From Paraburkholderia phosphatilytica (GTDB lineage Bacteria; Pseudomonadota; Gammaproteobacteria; Burkholderiales; Burkholderiaceae), in the NCBI RefSeq assembly GCF_003443895.1, contig NZ_QQOA01000004.1, forward strand, positions 297,983 to 361,982: a stretch of 64,000 nt of DNA, read 5' to 3'. Below are positions 54,658 to 64,000 of the stretch, piece by piece. Both the position numbers and the translations under genes were made by a program. Each line of letters begins with the position of its first letter. Position 1 is the first letter of the stretch. Below the pieces are notes generated by a model, which did no database searches, had not been told where the DNA came from, and was given only the letters and a program-made list of their open reading frames with translations.

Positions 54658-55620
54658 ATGAACCAGACCGACCGCCCGACCGCGCGGCCCGCCGACGGCA
54701 CCTCCGCTAGCGCGCCCGCGCTCGAGCTCGACGCGGTCACGCTCGAACTCGGCGAACGCACGATCTTGCGCGACGCGAGCCTCACCATCCGCCAGGGCGA
54801 GTTCATCGGGGTGCTCGGTCCAAACGGCGCCGGCAAGACGACGCTGATGCGCGCGGTGCTCGGTCTCGTGCCCGCGGCGGCCGGCTCGATCCGCGTGCTC
54901 GGCGAGACCGTGATGCGCGGCAACGCGTCGATCGGCTACATGCCGCAGACGCGCAGCGCGCTTGCGGGGCGCCGGGTACGCGGCCGCGATTTCGTCGCGA
55001 TGGCCGCCGACGGTCACCGCTGGGGCCTGCCGCACGCGGATCCGAAAACGCGCGCCGATGTCGACCGCGTGCTGGAACTCGTCGGCGCGACAAAGCTGGC
55101 CACGCGGCCGCTGTCGGAGCTGTCGGGCGGCGAGCGGCAGCGGCTGCTGCTCGCGCAGTGCCTGCTCGGCGAGCCGCGTCTGCTGCTGCTCGACGAACCG
55201 CTGATCAGCCTCGATCCGAATCATCAGCGCGGCGTCGTGGAACTCGTGCGGCGCGTGCAGCGCGAGCTCGGCATCACGGTGCTGTTCTCCGCGCACGAAC
55301 TCAATCCGCTCCTCAACGCGCTCGACCGCGTGCTGTATCTCGGCAGCGGCGTCGCGGCGCTCGGCACGGTCGATGAAGTCATCACGAAGCCGGTGCTGTC
55401 GCGGCTGTACGGTTCGCCGATCGACGTGATGCGCGTGAACGGCCGCATCTTCGTGATGTCCGGCGACGTCGAAGTGGAAAAGCACGATCACGAGCACGAA
55501 GACGAAGACGGCCACGCGCACGACCATGGCGCGGCGTCGCATGGGCATTCGCACGCGCATGCTCACGAACACTCGCATCACCATCACGCCTCACGCGACG
55601 GACACACGCACGATGTTTGA
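54658..55620 (+). CDS. Metal ABC transporter ATP-binding protein with His-rich C-terminal tail
   Basis: A 320-residue ZnuC-like ATPase. Walker A GPNGAGKT is at 54-61. LSGGERQRLLLAQCLLG and RLLLLDEPLISLDPN follow. Residues 276-320 form a tail with 18 histidines in 45 residues (HDHEHEDEDG, then HAHDHG, SHGHSHAHAHEHSHHHH), a likely zinc-binding or sensing segment in the cytoplasm. It overlaps the permease gene by 8 nt and follows the binding-protein gene by 75 bp. Confidence 0.93.
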   Translation: MNQTDRPTARPADGTSASAPALELDAVTLELGERTILRDASLTIRQGEFIGVLGPNGAGKTTLMRAVLGLVPAAAGSIRVLGETVMRGNASIGYMPQTRSALAGRRVRGRDFVAMAADGHRWGLPHADPKTRADVDRVLELVGATKLATRPLSELSGGERQRLLLAQCLLGEPRLLLLDEPLISLDPNHQRGVVELVRRVQRELGITVLFSAHELNPLLNALDRVLYLGSGVAALGTVDEVITKPVLSRLYGSPIDVMRVNGRIFVMSGDVEVEKHDHEHEDEDGHAHDHGAASHGHSHAHAHEHSHHHHASRDGHTHDV

Positions 55621-56395
55621 ATACGACTTCATGGTCAACGCATTCGCGGCGTCGGGGATCGTCGCGGTGCTGGCGGGGATCGTCGGGTATTTTCTGGTGA
55701 TGCGCGGGCAGACCTTCGCGGGGCACGCGCTATCGCACGTCGGCTTCACGGGCGCGACGGGCGCCGTGCTGATCGGCATCTCGCCGATCTGGGGGATGAT
55801 CGGCTTCACGCTCGCCGCGGGTGTCGGCATGGGCGCCCTCGGCGAGCGCCTCGCGGGCCGCGATGTCGCGATCGGCGTGATCCTGTCGCTGTCGCTCGGC
55901 TTCGGTCTGCTGTTTCTGCACTTCTTTACCGCGTATGCGACGCAGGTCACCGCGCTGCTGTTCGGCAACGTGCTCGGCGTGAATACGGAGACGCTCGGCG
56001 TGCTTGCAGGGCTCGCGGTCGTGAGCCTGATCGCGCTCGCGGCAATCATGCGGCCGCTCCTGTTCGCGTCGCTGCAACCTGAGCTCGCGGAAGCGAAAGG
56101 CGTATCGCTGCGCTTCGTGTCCGTGCTGTTTCTCGCGATCACCGCGCTCGCGGTGGCGGCGTGCACGCAGATCGTCGGCGTGCTGCTGGTGTTCACGCTG
56201 ATGGTGGGGCCGGCCGCGGCCGCGCAGAACATGACGACGCGGCTGTCGAGCGGGCTCGTCGTGGCCGCGCTGCTCGCGCTCGTGCAGGCGTGGCTCGGCG
56301 TGACGCTCGCGTTCTACACCGACTGGCCGACGAGCTTCTGGATCACCGCGCTCGCCGCGCTCGTCTATGCGGGGAGTCTGCTGGGGCGTCGTTAA
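55613..56395 (+). CDS. Metal ABC transporter permease (ZnuB/TroC family)
   Basis: A 260-residue inner-membrane permease with about eight helices. MFEYDFMVNAFAASGIVAVLAG and GYFLVMRGQTFAGHALSHVGFTGA are the family start; the conserved AGHALSHVGF loop is visible. EAKGVSLRFVSVLFL and GVLLVFTLMVGPAAAAQNM follow. The ATG at 55613 lies within the last codons of the ATPase gene. It completes the SBP-ATPase-permease operon. The frame opens earlier at 55526, but those residues are the antisense-free shadow of the His-rich tail. Confidence 0.93.
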   Translation: MFEYDFMVNAFAASGIVAVLAGIVGYFLVMRGQTFAGHALSHVGFTGATGAVLIGISPIWGMIGFTLAAGVGMGALGERLAGRDVAIGVILSLSLGFGLLFLHFFTAYATQVTALLFGNVLGVNTETLGVLAGLAVVSLIALAAIMRPLLFASLQPELAEAKGVSLRFVSVLFLAITALAVAACTQIVGVLLVFTLMVGPAAAAQNMTTRLSSGLVVAALLALVQAWLGVTLAFYTDWPTSFWITALAALVYAGSLLGRR

Positions 56396-56780
56396 CCGCG
56401 CCTGACCCGTGGGCCTCATCTGTCGATCACATCGCGCCGCCCTTGCCGCGCTCCGCGAAAGCCATTCGCGGGTATACCCTGCCGCCCGCACGACCATTCC
56501 GAAATGGCGTTATGCGTCGTGCCGAATACAGTTCATGGACTCTCACGCATATCGCGCGGCGCCCGCTGCCGGTATGCCCCACCGGTGCGAAGGCGCCACG
56601 GCCCCGCACCGTCCGCCATCCCGCCTCTACGCGCAATCCGGGCGATCCGCCGCGCCCGTCCGGGACCGTCACGCATATGACCACCGGAAAGCCCGGAATA
56701 GACACCATCAGACTTGTCCGGTTTTATCGTCCCGCATACCTTGGAGTCATCCTAAAACACATGATGTGGAGAGAGACGCC
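56396..56780. other. Intergenic region before the NCS2 permease gene
   Basis: 385 bp without a gene. Just before the permease Shine-Dalgarno there is a CACAT-G-ATGTG inverted repeat (56758-56768). TTGTCC (56714) with CATACC (56735) has only 15 bp between, so promoter assignment is weak. No riboswitch is recognised. Confidence 0.45.
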
Positions 56781-58199
56781 ATGCAATCGAAACAGGTCCA
56801 CCCGTGCGACGAGCGACTGCCGGCAGGGCAGCTGCTCACGCTCGGTATCCAGCACGTGCTCGTGATGTATGCGGGCGCCGTCGCCGTGCCGCTGATCATC
56901 GGCACCGCGCTGAAGCTGCCCAAGGAGCAGATCGCGTTTCTGATCAGCGCCGATCTCTTTTCCTGCGGCATCGCCACGCTGATCCAGACCCTCGGCCTGT
57001 GGATCTTCGGCATCCGCCTGCCGGTCATCATGGGCTGCACGTTCGCCGCCGTCGGACCGATGATCGCGATCGGCACGAACCCGAGTCTCGGGATCCTCGA
57101 CATCTTCGGTTCGACGATCGCGGCCGGCGTGATCGGCATCCTGCTCGCGCCCGCGATCGGCAAACTGCTGCGCTTCTTCCCGCCGGTGGTGGTCGGCACC
57201 GTGATCTCGGTGATCGGGCTCTCGCTGATGGAAGTGGGCATCAACTGGGCGGCAGGCGGCGTCGGCAATCCGGATTACGGCAATCCGGTCTATCTCGGCC
57301 TGTCGCTCGTCGTGCTGATGCTGATCCTGCTGATCAACAAGTTCGGCCGCGGCTTCGTCGCGAACATTTCGGTGCTGCTCGGCATTGTCGCGGGCTTCGT
57401 GATCGCGGCGCTGCTCGGCCGCGTCAACATGGACGGCGTGACGGCCGCGCCGTGGGTCGGCTTCGTGATGCCGTTCCACTTCGGGCTGCCGCACTTCGAT
57501 CCGCTGTCGATCGCGACGATGGTCACCGTGATGTTCGTCACGTTCATCGAATCGACCGGCATGTTCCTCGCGGTCGGCGACATGGTCGAGCGTCCTGTGG
57601 ACCAGAAAGCGCTGGTGCGCGGCCTGCGCGTGGATGGTCTCGGCACGCTGATCGGCGGCATCTTCAACTCGTTTCCGCACACGTCGTTCTCGCAGAACGT
57701 CGGGCTGATCGGCGTGACGGGTGTGAAGAGCCGCTTCGTCTGCGCGACGGGCGGCGTGATCCTGGTGCTGCTGGGGCTGTTTCCGAAGATGGCGCAGGTG
57801 GTCGCTTCGGTGCCCGCGTTCGTGCTGGGCGGCGCCGGCATCGTGATGTTCGGGATGGTGGCGGCAAACGGCATCAAGGTGCTGTCGCGCGTCGACTTCA
57901 CGAAGAATCATCACAACCTGTTCATCGTCGCGGTGAGCATCGGGCTCGGCCTCGTACCGGTCGTATCGCCGCATTTCTTCGCGAAACTGCCGGCCGCGCT
58001 GTCGCCGCTCCTGCATAGCGGCATTCTGCTCGCGTCGGCTTCGGCAGTGATCCTGAACATCATCTTCAACGGCGTGAAGAACGAGCGCGGTGCGCGACGC
58101 GACATCCACCGCGCGGGAAACGACTTCGACGGACGCACGGGCAATGAAGGCAACCCCGCCGCGGGCGACAACCTGATGAGCGCCGCGGACCTGCATTAA
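56781..58199 (+). CDS. NCS2-family xanthine/uric acid permease
   Basis: A 472-residue, 14-helix nucleobase:cation symporter. MGCTFAAVGPMIAIG (TM3), FIESTGMFLAVGDM (TM8) with the functional Glu, and SFPHTSFSQNVGLIGVTGVKSRF (NCS2 signature, split) are present. The pattern resembles uric acid/xanthine members more than uracil carriers. GGAGAGAG precedes the ATG at 56781. The C-terminal tail of 35 residues is hydrophilic. No purine catabolic gene is adjacent. A strong terminator follows. Confidence 0.92.
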   Translation: MQSKQVHPCDERLPAGQLLTLGIQHVLVMYAGAVAVPLIIGTALKLPKEQIAFLISADLFSCGIATLIQTLGLWIFGIRLPVIMGCTFAAVGPMIAIGTNPSLGILDIFGSTIAAGVIGILLAPAIGKLLRFFPPVVVGTVISVIGLSLMEVGINWAAGGVGNPDYGNPVYLGLSLVVLMLILLINKFGRGFVANISVLLGIVAGFVIAALLGRVNMDGVTAAPWVGFVMPFHFGLPHFDPLSIATMVTVMFVTFIESTGMFLAVGDMVERPVDQKALVRGLRVDGLGTLIGGIFNSFPHTSFSQNVGLIGVTGVKSRFVCATGGVILVLLGLFPKMAQVVASVPAFVLGGAGIVMFGMVAANGIKVLSRVDFTKNHHNLFIVAVSIGLGLVPVVSPHFFAKLPAALSPLLHSGILLASASAVILNIIFNGVKNERGARRDIHRAGNDFDGRTGNEGNPAAGDNLMSAADLH

Positions 58200-58218
58200 C
58201 CGGTTTTGCCAGCAGAGA

Positions 58219-58249
58219 ACGCCACGGCTCGCCGTGGCGTTTTTTTTTT
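58219..58249 (+). terminator. Terminator after the NCS2 permease gene
   Basis: ACGCCACGGC-TC-GCCGTGGCGT followed by nine Ts, an exemplary intrinsic terminator. Confidence 0.95.
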
Positions 58250-58273
58250 GCGATAGCGCCAGGCCTGTTGGCT

Positions 58274-58774
58274 ATGTCTTTCGGAATGCTTGTCGACGCC
58301 GTACTTCAGGATCTCGGGACATGTTCAACCTGCGGGTGCGTTCAAGTGTCCCTGGCGCTCTTCTTCTGGATCTGGCTCAATGTCGGCGTGCCGCTGATCG
58401 GGCCGGTCGTCACGCTCGCGCTCGCCGTGCCAGCACACGGCGTTACCGTCATGAAGCCGCTGATTGCGGAATCGGTGGGCCGCCGGCAACTGCTATGGAC
58501 CGCGAACGGCCTGGCGGCCAGCACGATCTACGAGGCATTGATCGCGCTTTGCCTCGTGATCCGCTTCGCGTGCTCGGTCATCGTGACAGTGTCGTTGATC
58601 AAGAATCACGCGGGTCGGATACCCCGGGCCCGCATGGGTTCAGCCAGATCGAAGCGACCGGGGGATGCCCGGTCCGCACGTGAGGCACCTGCGCCGCTGG
58701 TCCTGCATGAGTTGATCGCTCTCTCGGCAATCAGCGCGGCTATTTCCATCGCTTTGCATACCTACACAAACTGA
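58274..58774 (+). CDS. Hypothetical membrane protein
   Basis: A 166-residue protein I do not recognise. Three hydrophobic stretches (about 26-52, 83-108 and 140-160) suggest two or three membrane helices. A Cys-x-x-Cys pair (CSTCGC) lies near residue 17, and a basic Arg/Ser/Lys-rich loop is near 110-130. The start is uncertain (ATG 58274 or 58286) and no good Shine-Dalgarno is seen. It sits alone between a terminator and a 44-codon ORF. It could be an orphan gene or a decayed fragment. Confidence 0.45.
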   Translation: MSFGMLVDAVLQDLGTCSTCGCVQVSLALFFWIWLNVGVPLIGPVVTLALAVPAHGVTVMKPLIAESVGRRQLLWTANGLAASTIYEALIALCLVIRFACSVIVTVSLIKNHAGRIPRARMGSARSKRPGDARSAREAPAPLVLHELIALSAISAAISIALHTYTN

Positions 58775-58817
58775 TCTTGGCTGGTTTCTCAATCCTCTAT
58801 GTTATGGAGCAACAACA

Positions 58818-58952
58818 ATGAACAGATTTATCCGCTACTGCTACGAATCGCCGGAGAACTGCGACACGGTCATCAAATGGACTGCCGGCATCGCCTGCGG
58901 TACCTCGGCTATCGGCCTGGTCGCGCTGACGGTTATGCGTATTCTTATGTGA
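58818..58952 (+). CDS. 44-residue predicted single-pass membrane protein
   Basis: An ATG at 58818 is preceded by GGAG (58806-58809) at an ideal 8-nt distance. The protein has a polar, aromatic N-terminus (MNRFIRYCYESPENCDTVIK) with two cysteines seven residues apart, then a hydrophobic helix (about 21-43, containing GTSAIGLVALTVM). No family is recognised. The good ribosome site and clean membrane segment favour a real small protein. It is followed by the terminator of the efflux operon on the other strand. Confidence 0.55.
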   Translation: MNRFIRYCYESPENCDTVIKWTAGIACGTSAIGLVALTVMRILM

Positions 58953-59023
58953 CACGCCCTCGCGTTCCGATCCGTATGTCGGAACGTGCCTCCACCAACC
59001 GGCCACCCACCGTGCGCGGACAA

Positions 59024-59060
59024 GAAAAAAGCCGCTACCGGTCAATCAACCGGTAGCGGC
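59024..59060 (-). terminator. Terminator of the RND efflux operon
   Basis: GCCGCTACCGGT (59031-59042) pairs perfectly with ACCGGTAGCGGC (59049-59060), and the A run at 59025-59030 is a T tract on the minus strand. Confidence 0.9.
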
Positions 59061-59132
59061 TTCGATCTTCATCAGGGCGCCAGGAGTCGTCCGATTCCTG
59101 GCACGCGTCGTCAAGACGCAATCAATACCTCA

Positions 59133-60647
59133 TCAACCCGCCGGCGGCGCCGACGCAGCCACCGGCGCGCTCGCCGAACCGTAGTCGGTCGGCGCATCGG
59201 CCGGCCGCGGCTGGTCGCCCGTATGCTCGATCCAGCCGCCACCCAGGTACTGGTACAGGTCAACCAGGTTGGTCAGCCGCGCGAGGCGCGCGTTGATCAG
59301 CGTCTGCTGCGCGGTGTACAGATCGGTCTGTGCAGTCAGCACGGTCAGATAGCTGTCCACGCCGTTCTTGTACCGCAGCTCCGACAGATCGAGGCGGCGC
59401 TGTTCCGCCTGCGTGTCGCGCGCGAGCGCATCGATCTGCTGGTCATATGTGCCGCGTGCCGCCAGTCCGTCCGCCACTTCGCGGAAGGCCGTCTGGATCG
59501 CTTTCTCGTACTGCGCAATCTGCACCTTCTTCTCGACGTGCGCGAGATCGAGGTTGGCGATATTGGTGCCGCCCTCGAAAATCGGCGCCGTGATCGACGG
59601 CGCGAACGACCATGCCGCCGACCCAGCCTTGAACAGCCCGCCGAGCGTCGGGCTCTCGGTACCGAACGTGCCGGTCAGCGAGATCTTCGGGAAAAACGCC
59701 GCGCGCGCGGCGCCGATGTTCGCGTTCGCCGCCAGCAGCTGCTCTTCCGCTTCCATGATGTCCGGACGGCGGGTCAGCAGATCCGACGGCAAGCCGGCGG
59801 GGACGTCGGTCAGGATGTTCTGGTCGTTGAGCGGCAGCCCCGGCTTCAGGTCCGCAGGCAGCGGCTCGCCGATCAGCAGCACCAGCGCGTTTTCAGCCTG
59901 CGCGCGCAGACGCGCCTGCGCCTGCTGGTTCGCCGTGGCCTGCTCGACCACCGTCTGTGCCTGACGCAAGTCCAGCTCCGTGCCGGTGCCGGTATCGAAC
60001 TGCAGTTTCGTGATGCGATACGAGTCCTGCGCGGTCTTCAGCGTGTCTTCGGTCACCTTCAGCAGATCGTCGTACGCGAGCACCGTCAGGTACTGGTCGG
60101 CCACCTGCGACACCAGCGACAGCTGCGCCGCCTTGCGCGCCTGCGCGGTCGCCAGGTACTCGTGCAACGCCTGATCTTTCAGGCTGCGAATGCGGCCCCA
60201 GAAGTCGATTTCCCACGATGCGCTCAAGCCCACCGTATAGGTGGACGAAAGCGTCTGGCCGAAGTACGTCAGGTCCGCCGGCGTACGCGCGCGGCTGCCG
60301 TCCGCGACCGCGTTGAGCGTCGGGAACAGCTGCGCGCGCTGGATCTGGAACTGCGCGCGCGCCTCTTCGACATTCAGCGCCGACACCCGCAGATCGCGGT
60401 TGTTCTTCAGCGCGATCTCGATCAGCTCCTGCATCCGCGGATCGACGAAGAAGTCGCGCCAGCCGAGATCCGCGGCAGCCACGCCATTCGCCGTATGTCC
60501 CGCCGCCGCTGCGGGCTGCGTGTCGTACACGCCGCCGGTCGGGAAGGTCGCCGCGACCGGCGCGGCCGGCCGGTCGTAGTGCGGCTCCATCGTGCAACCC
60601 GCGACGACGAAGGCCGCCGCGATTGCGATCAACGATATTTTTTGCAT
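59133..60647 (-). CDS. RND efflux outer-membrane lipoprotein, OprM/NodT family
   Basis: A 504-residue TolC-like channel. The lipoprotein signal MQKISLIAIAAAFVVAGC puts the lipidated Cys at 18. TLNAVADGSRARTPAD, SASWEIDFWGRIRSLKDQAL and ANIGAARAAFFPKISLTG are OprM/NodT hallmarks, and the C-terminal SELRYKNGVDSYLTVLTAQ belongs to the second repeat. AGGACAAGGC precedes the ATG at 60647. It is the last gene of the MFP-RND-OprM operon and lies 10 bp after the pump gene. Confidence 0.94.
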   Translation of the reverse strand: MQKISLIAIAAAFVVAGCTMEPHYDRPAAPVAATFPTGGVYDTQPAAAAGHTANGVAAADLGWRDFFVDPRMQELIEIALKNNRDLRVSALNVEEARAQFQIQRAQLFPTLNAVADGSRARTPADLTYFGQTLSSTYTVGLSASWEIDFWGRIRSLKDQALHEYLATAQARKAAQLSLVSQVADQYLTVLAYDDLLKVTEDTLKTAQDSYRITKLQFDTGTGTELDLRQAQTVVEQATANQQAQARLRAQAENALVLLIGEPLPADLKPGLPLNDQNILTDVPAGLPSDLLTRRPDIMEAEEQLLAANANIGAARAAFFPKISLTGTFGTESPTLGGLFKAGSAAWSFAPSITAPIFEGGTNIANLDLAHVEKKVQIAQYEKAIQTAFREVADGLAARGTYDQQIDALARDTQAEQRRLDLSELRYKNGVDSYLTVLTAQTDLYTAQQTLINARLARLTNLVDLYQYLGGGWIEHTGDQPRPADAPTDYGSASAPVAASAPPAG

Positions 60648-60657
60648 TGCCTTGTCC

Positions 60658-63600
60658 TCAGCTCGCCGACCCGTTGCCCGAACCGCCCGAGCCACCTGAA
60701 CCACCGCCACCACCTTGCGGATCGTGCGGATGGTGCTCGTCATAGTGGCGCAGCGCCTCGTCCGGATCTTCCTTCTCGCCCGCAAAGCTCGCCCGGATCA
60801 CGACGAAGAACATCGGGATCAGGAAAATCGCGAGGAACGTCGCGGTCAGCATCCCGCCGATCACGCCCGTGCCGATCGCGTGCTGGCTCGCCGAACCCGC
60901 GCCGTTACTGACCGCGAGCGGCAGCACGCCGAGCACGAACGCGAGCGACGTCATCAGGATCGGTCGCAGCCGCAGACGCGCCGCCTCCAGCGCCGCTTCC
61001 ACCGGCCCCATGCCCTCGCCCTGCTGCAGTTCCCGCGCGAACTCGACGATCAGGATCGCGTTCTTGGCCGACAGACCCACCGTGGTCAACAGACCCACCT
61101 GGAAGAACACGTCGTTCTCGAGACCGCGCAGCGTCACCGCGAGCAGCGCGCCGAGCACGCCGAGCGGCACCACCATGATCACCGCGAACGGAATCGACCA
61201 GCTTTCGTACAGCGCCGCGAGACACAGGAACACGACGAGGATCGAGATGCCGTACAGGATCGGCGCCTGCGAACCGGACTGGATTTCCTGATACGACAGA
61301 CCCGTCCATTCATAGCCGATACCCGCGGGCAGCTTCGCCGCGATCTTTTCCATCGCCGTCATCGCCTGGCCGGTACTCTTGCCGGCGGCCGCCGCGCCCT
61401 GGATTTCCATCGCCGAGATGCCGTTGTAACGCTCGAGCTTCGGCGAACCGTACGTCCAGTGGCCGGTCGCGAATGCGCTGAACGGCACCATCCCGCCCGC
61501 ACCGTTACGCACGTACCAGACGTTCAGATCCGACGGGTTCATGCGGAACGGCGCGTCGCCCATCAGGTACACCTTCTTGATCCGGTTGTCCGTATCGAGG
61601 AAGTTGTTCACGTACTGCGACGCCCACGCGATCGAGAACGTCTGGTCGATCGTCGACGCGGAGAGACCGAGCGCCAGCGCCTTTTCGCGGTCGATGTCGA
61701 CCTTGAACTGCGGCGTGTCGTTCAGGCCGTTCGGGCGCACCAGCGCGAGCGTCGGGTCCTTCGATGCCATGCCGAGCAGCTGGTTGCGCGCGGCCATCAG
61801 CTTCTCGTGACCCAGCCCGCCGCGGTCTTCCAGTTCGAAGTCGAAGCCCGATGCGGTGCCCAGTTCAGGGATCGACGGCGGATTCACCGGAATCACGACC
61901 CCGTCCTTGTACGACGCAAAGTGTCCGAACATGCGGCCGACGAGCGCCTGCACCTTCTGGTCCGCGTGCGTGCGCTGCGAGTAGTCCTTCAGGCGCACGA
62001 ACACGAGACCCGAGTTCTGGCCACGGCCCGCGAAGCTGAAGCCGTTCACCGTGAACACCGACTCGACGATGCTCTTCTCGTCGTTGAGCAGATAGTGCGA
62101 GATGTTCTCGAGCGTGCGGCCCGTGGTTTCCTGCGTCGAGCCCGACGGCGTCTGCACGATCACGAACATCGTGCCCTGGTCTTCGTCCGGCAGGAACGAC
62201 TTCGGCAGACGCACGAACAGCATGCCCACCGCGACGATCACCGCGAGATAGATGATCAGCCAGCGGCCGGAACGCTTGATCACATGGTGCACGCCCTTGT
62301 GATACTGGTCGCGGCTCTTGTCGAAGTTGCGGTTGAACCAGCCGAAGAAGCCCTTCTTCTCTTCATGATGGCCCTGCGGGATCGGCTTGAGAATCGTCGC
62401 GCACAAGGCCGGCGTGAGAATCAGCGCGACCAGTACCGAGAGCACCATCGCCGCGACGATGGTCAGCGAGAACTGCCGGTAGATCGCGCCCACCGAACCG
62501 CCCGAGAACGCCACCGGCACGAACACCGCCGACAGCACCAGCGCCACGCCAACCAGTGCGCCGGTGATCTGGCCCATCGCCTTGCGGGTCGCGTCCCTCG
62601 GCGATAGCCCTTCCTCCGCCATCACCCGCTCGACGTTCTCGACCACCACGATCGCATCGTCCACCAGCAGGCCGATCGCGAGCACGAGACCGAACATCGA
62701 CAGCACGTTGATCGAGAAGCCCACCGCCGCCATGATCGCGAACGTACCGAGCAGCACCACCGGCACCGCGATCGTCGGGATCAGCGTGGCCCGCAGGTTC
62801 TGCAGGAACAGGTACATCACGAGGAACACGAGGACGATACCTTCCAGCAGCGTCTTGATCACTTCCTCGATCGACAGGCGCACGAACGGCGTCGTGTCGT
62901 ACGGATACTTCACGACGAGGCCATGCGGGAAGTACTTCGACAGCTGGTCGATCTTCTGGCGCACCAGCTTCGCGGTCTGCAGCGCGTTCGCGCCCGTCGC
63001 GAGCTGGATACCGAAGCCCGCCGTCGGCTGGCCGTTGTACTTCGTATCGAAGTTGTAGTTTTCACCGCCCAGGTCGATGCGCGCCACGTCCTTCAGCAGC
63101 ACCTTCGAGCCGTCCTGGTTCACCTTCAGCAGCACGTTGCCGAACTGCGCGGGCGTCTGCAGCAGCGTCGATTCGGTGATCGTCGCCTGCAGCGCCTGGC
63201 CCGCGACCGCCGGCGTACCGCCCAGCTGGCCGCCCGCGATCTGGACGTTCTGCGCCTGCAGCGCGGTCACGACGTCGACCGGTGTGAGGCCATAGTTGGT
63301 CAACCGGTTCGGGTCGAGCCAGATCCGCATCGCGTACTGCGAGCCGAACAGCGTGACGGTACCGACGCCGTCGATCCGGCTCACCGGGTCTTCGACGTTC
63401 GACGCGACGTAGTTCGCGAGGTCGTACTTCGACATGCTGCCGTCTTCCGACACGAACGCCATCACCAGCAGGAAGCTGCTGCTCGACTTCGTCACCTTCG
63501 TGCCGAGCTGCTGCACGACTTCCGGCAGGAGCGGCGTGGCGAGCTGCAGCTTGTTCTGCACCTGCACCTGCGCGATGTCCGGATTGGTGCCGGCCGCGAA

Positions 63601-63879
63601 GGTCAGCGTGATGGTCGCCGTGCCCGAGTCGTCAGAGGTGGACGACAGGTACAGCAGGTGGTCGAGACCGCTCATCTGCTGCTCGATCACCTGGGTGACG
63701 GTGTTTTCGACCGTCTTCGCCGAAGCGCCCGGATAGGTCGCGGAAATCTGGATGGATGGCGGCGCGATGGTCGGATACTGCGCGACCGGCAGCGTGAAGA
63801 TCGAAGCGATCCCCGCCAGCATCAGGACGATGGCGATCACCCACGCAAAGATGGGGCGATCGATAAAGAACTTTGCCAT
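60658..63879 (-). CDS. bpeB: RND multidrug efflux pump inner-membrane transporter, BpeB/MexB type
   Basis: A 1073-residue hydrophobe/amphiphile RND transporter with 12 helices and two large periplasmic loops. [40 protein letters not shown], the proton-relay Asp pair in [16 protein letters not shown] (TM4) and Lys in [17 protein letters not shown] (TM10) are present. It exports drugs with the adaptor (upstream) and OprM-type channel (downstream). It exceeds AcrB by about 24 residues because of a His-, Gly- and Ser-rich tail. BpeB versus other Burkholderia pumps is judged by memory of sequence. Confidence 0.93.
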   Translation of the reverse strand: MAKFFIDRPIFAWVIAIVLMLAGIASIFTLPVAQYPTIAPPSIQISATYPGASAKTVENTVTQVIEQQMSGLDHLLYLSSTSDDSGTATITLTFAAGTNPDIAQVQVQNKLQLATPLLPEVVQQLGTKVTKSSSSFLLVMAFVSEDGSMSKYDLANYVASNVEDPVSRIDGVGTVTLFGSQYAMRIWLDPNRLTNYGLTPVDVVTALQAQNVQIAGGQLGGTPAVAGQALQATITESTLLQTPAQFGNVLLKVNQDGSKVLLKDVARIDLGGENYNFDTKYNGQPTAGFGIQLATGANALQTAKLVRQKIDQLSKYFPHGLVVKYPYDTTPFVRLSIEEVIKTLLEGIVLVFLVMYLFLQNLRATLIPTIAVPVVLLGTFAIMAAVGFSINVLSMFGLVLAIGLLVDDAIVVVENVERVMAEEGLSPRDATRKAMGQITGALVGVALVLSAVFVPVAFSGGSVGAIYRQFSLTIVAAMVLSVLVALILTPALCATILKPIPQGHHEEKKGFFGWFNRNFDKSRDQYHKGVHHVIKRSGRWLIIYLAVIVAVGMLFVRLPKSFLPDEDQGTMFVIVQTPSGSTQETTGRTLENISHYLLNDEKSIVESVFTVNGFSFAGRGQNSGLVFVRLKDYSQRTHADQKVQALVGRMFGHFASYKDGVVIPVNPPSIPELGTASGFDFELEDRGGLGHEKLMAARNQLLGMASKDPTLALVRPNGLNDTPQFKVDIDREKALALGLSASTIDQTFSIAWASQYVNNFLDTDNRIKKVYLMGDAPFRMNPSDLNVWYVRNGAGGMVPFSAFATGHWTYGSPKLERYNGISAMEIQGAAAAGKSTGQAMTAMEKIAAKLPAGIGYEWTGLSYQEIQSGSQAPILYGISILVVFLCLAALYESWSIPFAVIMVVPLGVLGALLAVTLRGLENDVFFQVGLLTTVGLSAKNAILIVEFARELQQGEGMGPVEAALEAARLRLRPILMTSLAFVLGVLPLAVSNGAGSASQHAIGTGVIGGMLTATFLAIFLIPMFFVVIRASFAGEKEDPDEALRHYDEHHPHDPQGGGGGSGGSGGSGNGSAS

Positions 63880-63897
63880 GAAGCAGGCTCCCTGTTA

Positions 63898-64000
63898 TTA
63901 CGCGCCCGAGGCCGCCGAGCCGGCTTGCGCCGGTTGCGCGCCCGAGGCGGCCGTGCTGCTGGCCGCGGCGCCGCTCGCGCCGGGCGCCGCTGCGCCGGCT
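63898..64000 (-). CDS. C-terminal end of the efflux periplasmic adaptor (MFP), partial
   Basis: The last 33 codons before TAA at 63898-63900 are open to the window edge. They encode an Ala/Ser/Gly/Gln/Pro tail without charge, ending PAQAGSAASGA. Burkholderia AcrA/BpeA-type adaptors often end this way, and the place directly upstream of the RND gene is where the adaptor belongs. The assignment is by context, because no conserved adaptor residue is visible. Confidence 0.6.
   Translation of the reverse strand, partial: AGAAAPGASGAAASSTAASGAQPAQAGSAASGA

Noticed and set aside
53662..55587. 641-codon minus-strand frame over the metal transporter genes
   Set aside because: It has Arg/His-rich shadow composition, and the plus-strand binding protein and ATPase have clear family motifs.
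59133..64000. Recently acquired efflux island
   Set aside because: Base composition and codon use look like the rest of the window, there are no mobile-element genes, and RND operons of this type are normal in the group.

Overview
The window is high-GC DNA, densely packed with housekeeping genes whose content and order fit a betaproteobacterium of the Burkholderia/Paraburkholderia group. Pointers are lpxK-trm112-kdsB-adk, DUF3579 beside argF, a kynR | kynB-kynU-kynA cluster, a BpeB/MexB-type RND pump and a DalD/Smo polyol locus. I see no prophage, transposase, CRISPR array, rRNA or tRNA. Species cannot be fixed from the sequence.

Layout. 1-3.5 kb: a truncated ECF sigma factor (minus) divergent from a stand-alone clpP, a TetR/isochorismatase pair and an MscS channel. 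3.7-4.7 kb: a CsbD-like/YqjE/YqjK-like envelope module. 4.8-14.1 kb: sodB, xseA, lpxK-trm112-kdsB, adk, an SDR, murJ-sirB1. 14.3-19.3 kb: rpsT, DUF3579, argF, murB, yajQ, plsY. 19.4-26.8 kb: ybaK, an acyl-CoA-ligase-like gene, ogt-xerD, queG divergent from tsaE-amiC. 26.8-35.4 kb: eamA, pirin, cnoX, tcdA, pdxH, cfa, DUF72, msrA and a flavin reductase behind a 24-codon leader ORF. 35.4-39.1 kb: tryptophan-to-anthranilate catabolism with its Lrp-type regulator.

39.1-53.4 kb is mostly a polyol catabolic locus. It holds an FGGY kinase, D-arabinitol 4-dehydrogenase (dalD), xylulokinase, a SorC-type regulator and a six-gene operon smoS-smoE-smoF-smoG-HAD-smoK (sorbitol dehydrogenase plus ABC importer). 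A ThiE/TenI-like gene, a VOC protein and a DUF480 protein are interspersed. The dalD and smoS promoters share the same -35/-10 geometry and a near-identical downstream block with GAGC/GCTC dyads, which argues for one regulon. The dalD leader also carries three hairpin-forming repeats.

53.6-64.0 kb: a metal ABC transporter whose ATPase ends in a His-rich tail, an NCS2 purine permease, two orphan small membrane proteins (one of only 44 residues), and a tripartite RND efflux operon that runs off the right edge.

The most notable regulatory signal is at 265-349. Two divergent matches to the ECF41 sigma promoter (TGTCACA, 16 bp, CGTC) sit between the sigma gene and clpP, suggesting autoregulation and control of a ClpP paralogue by that sigma factor.
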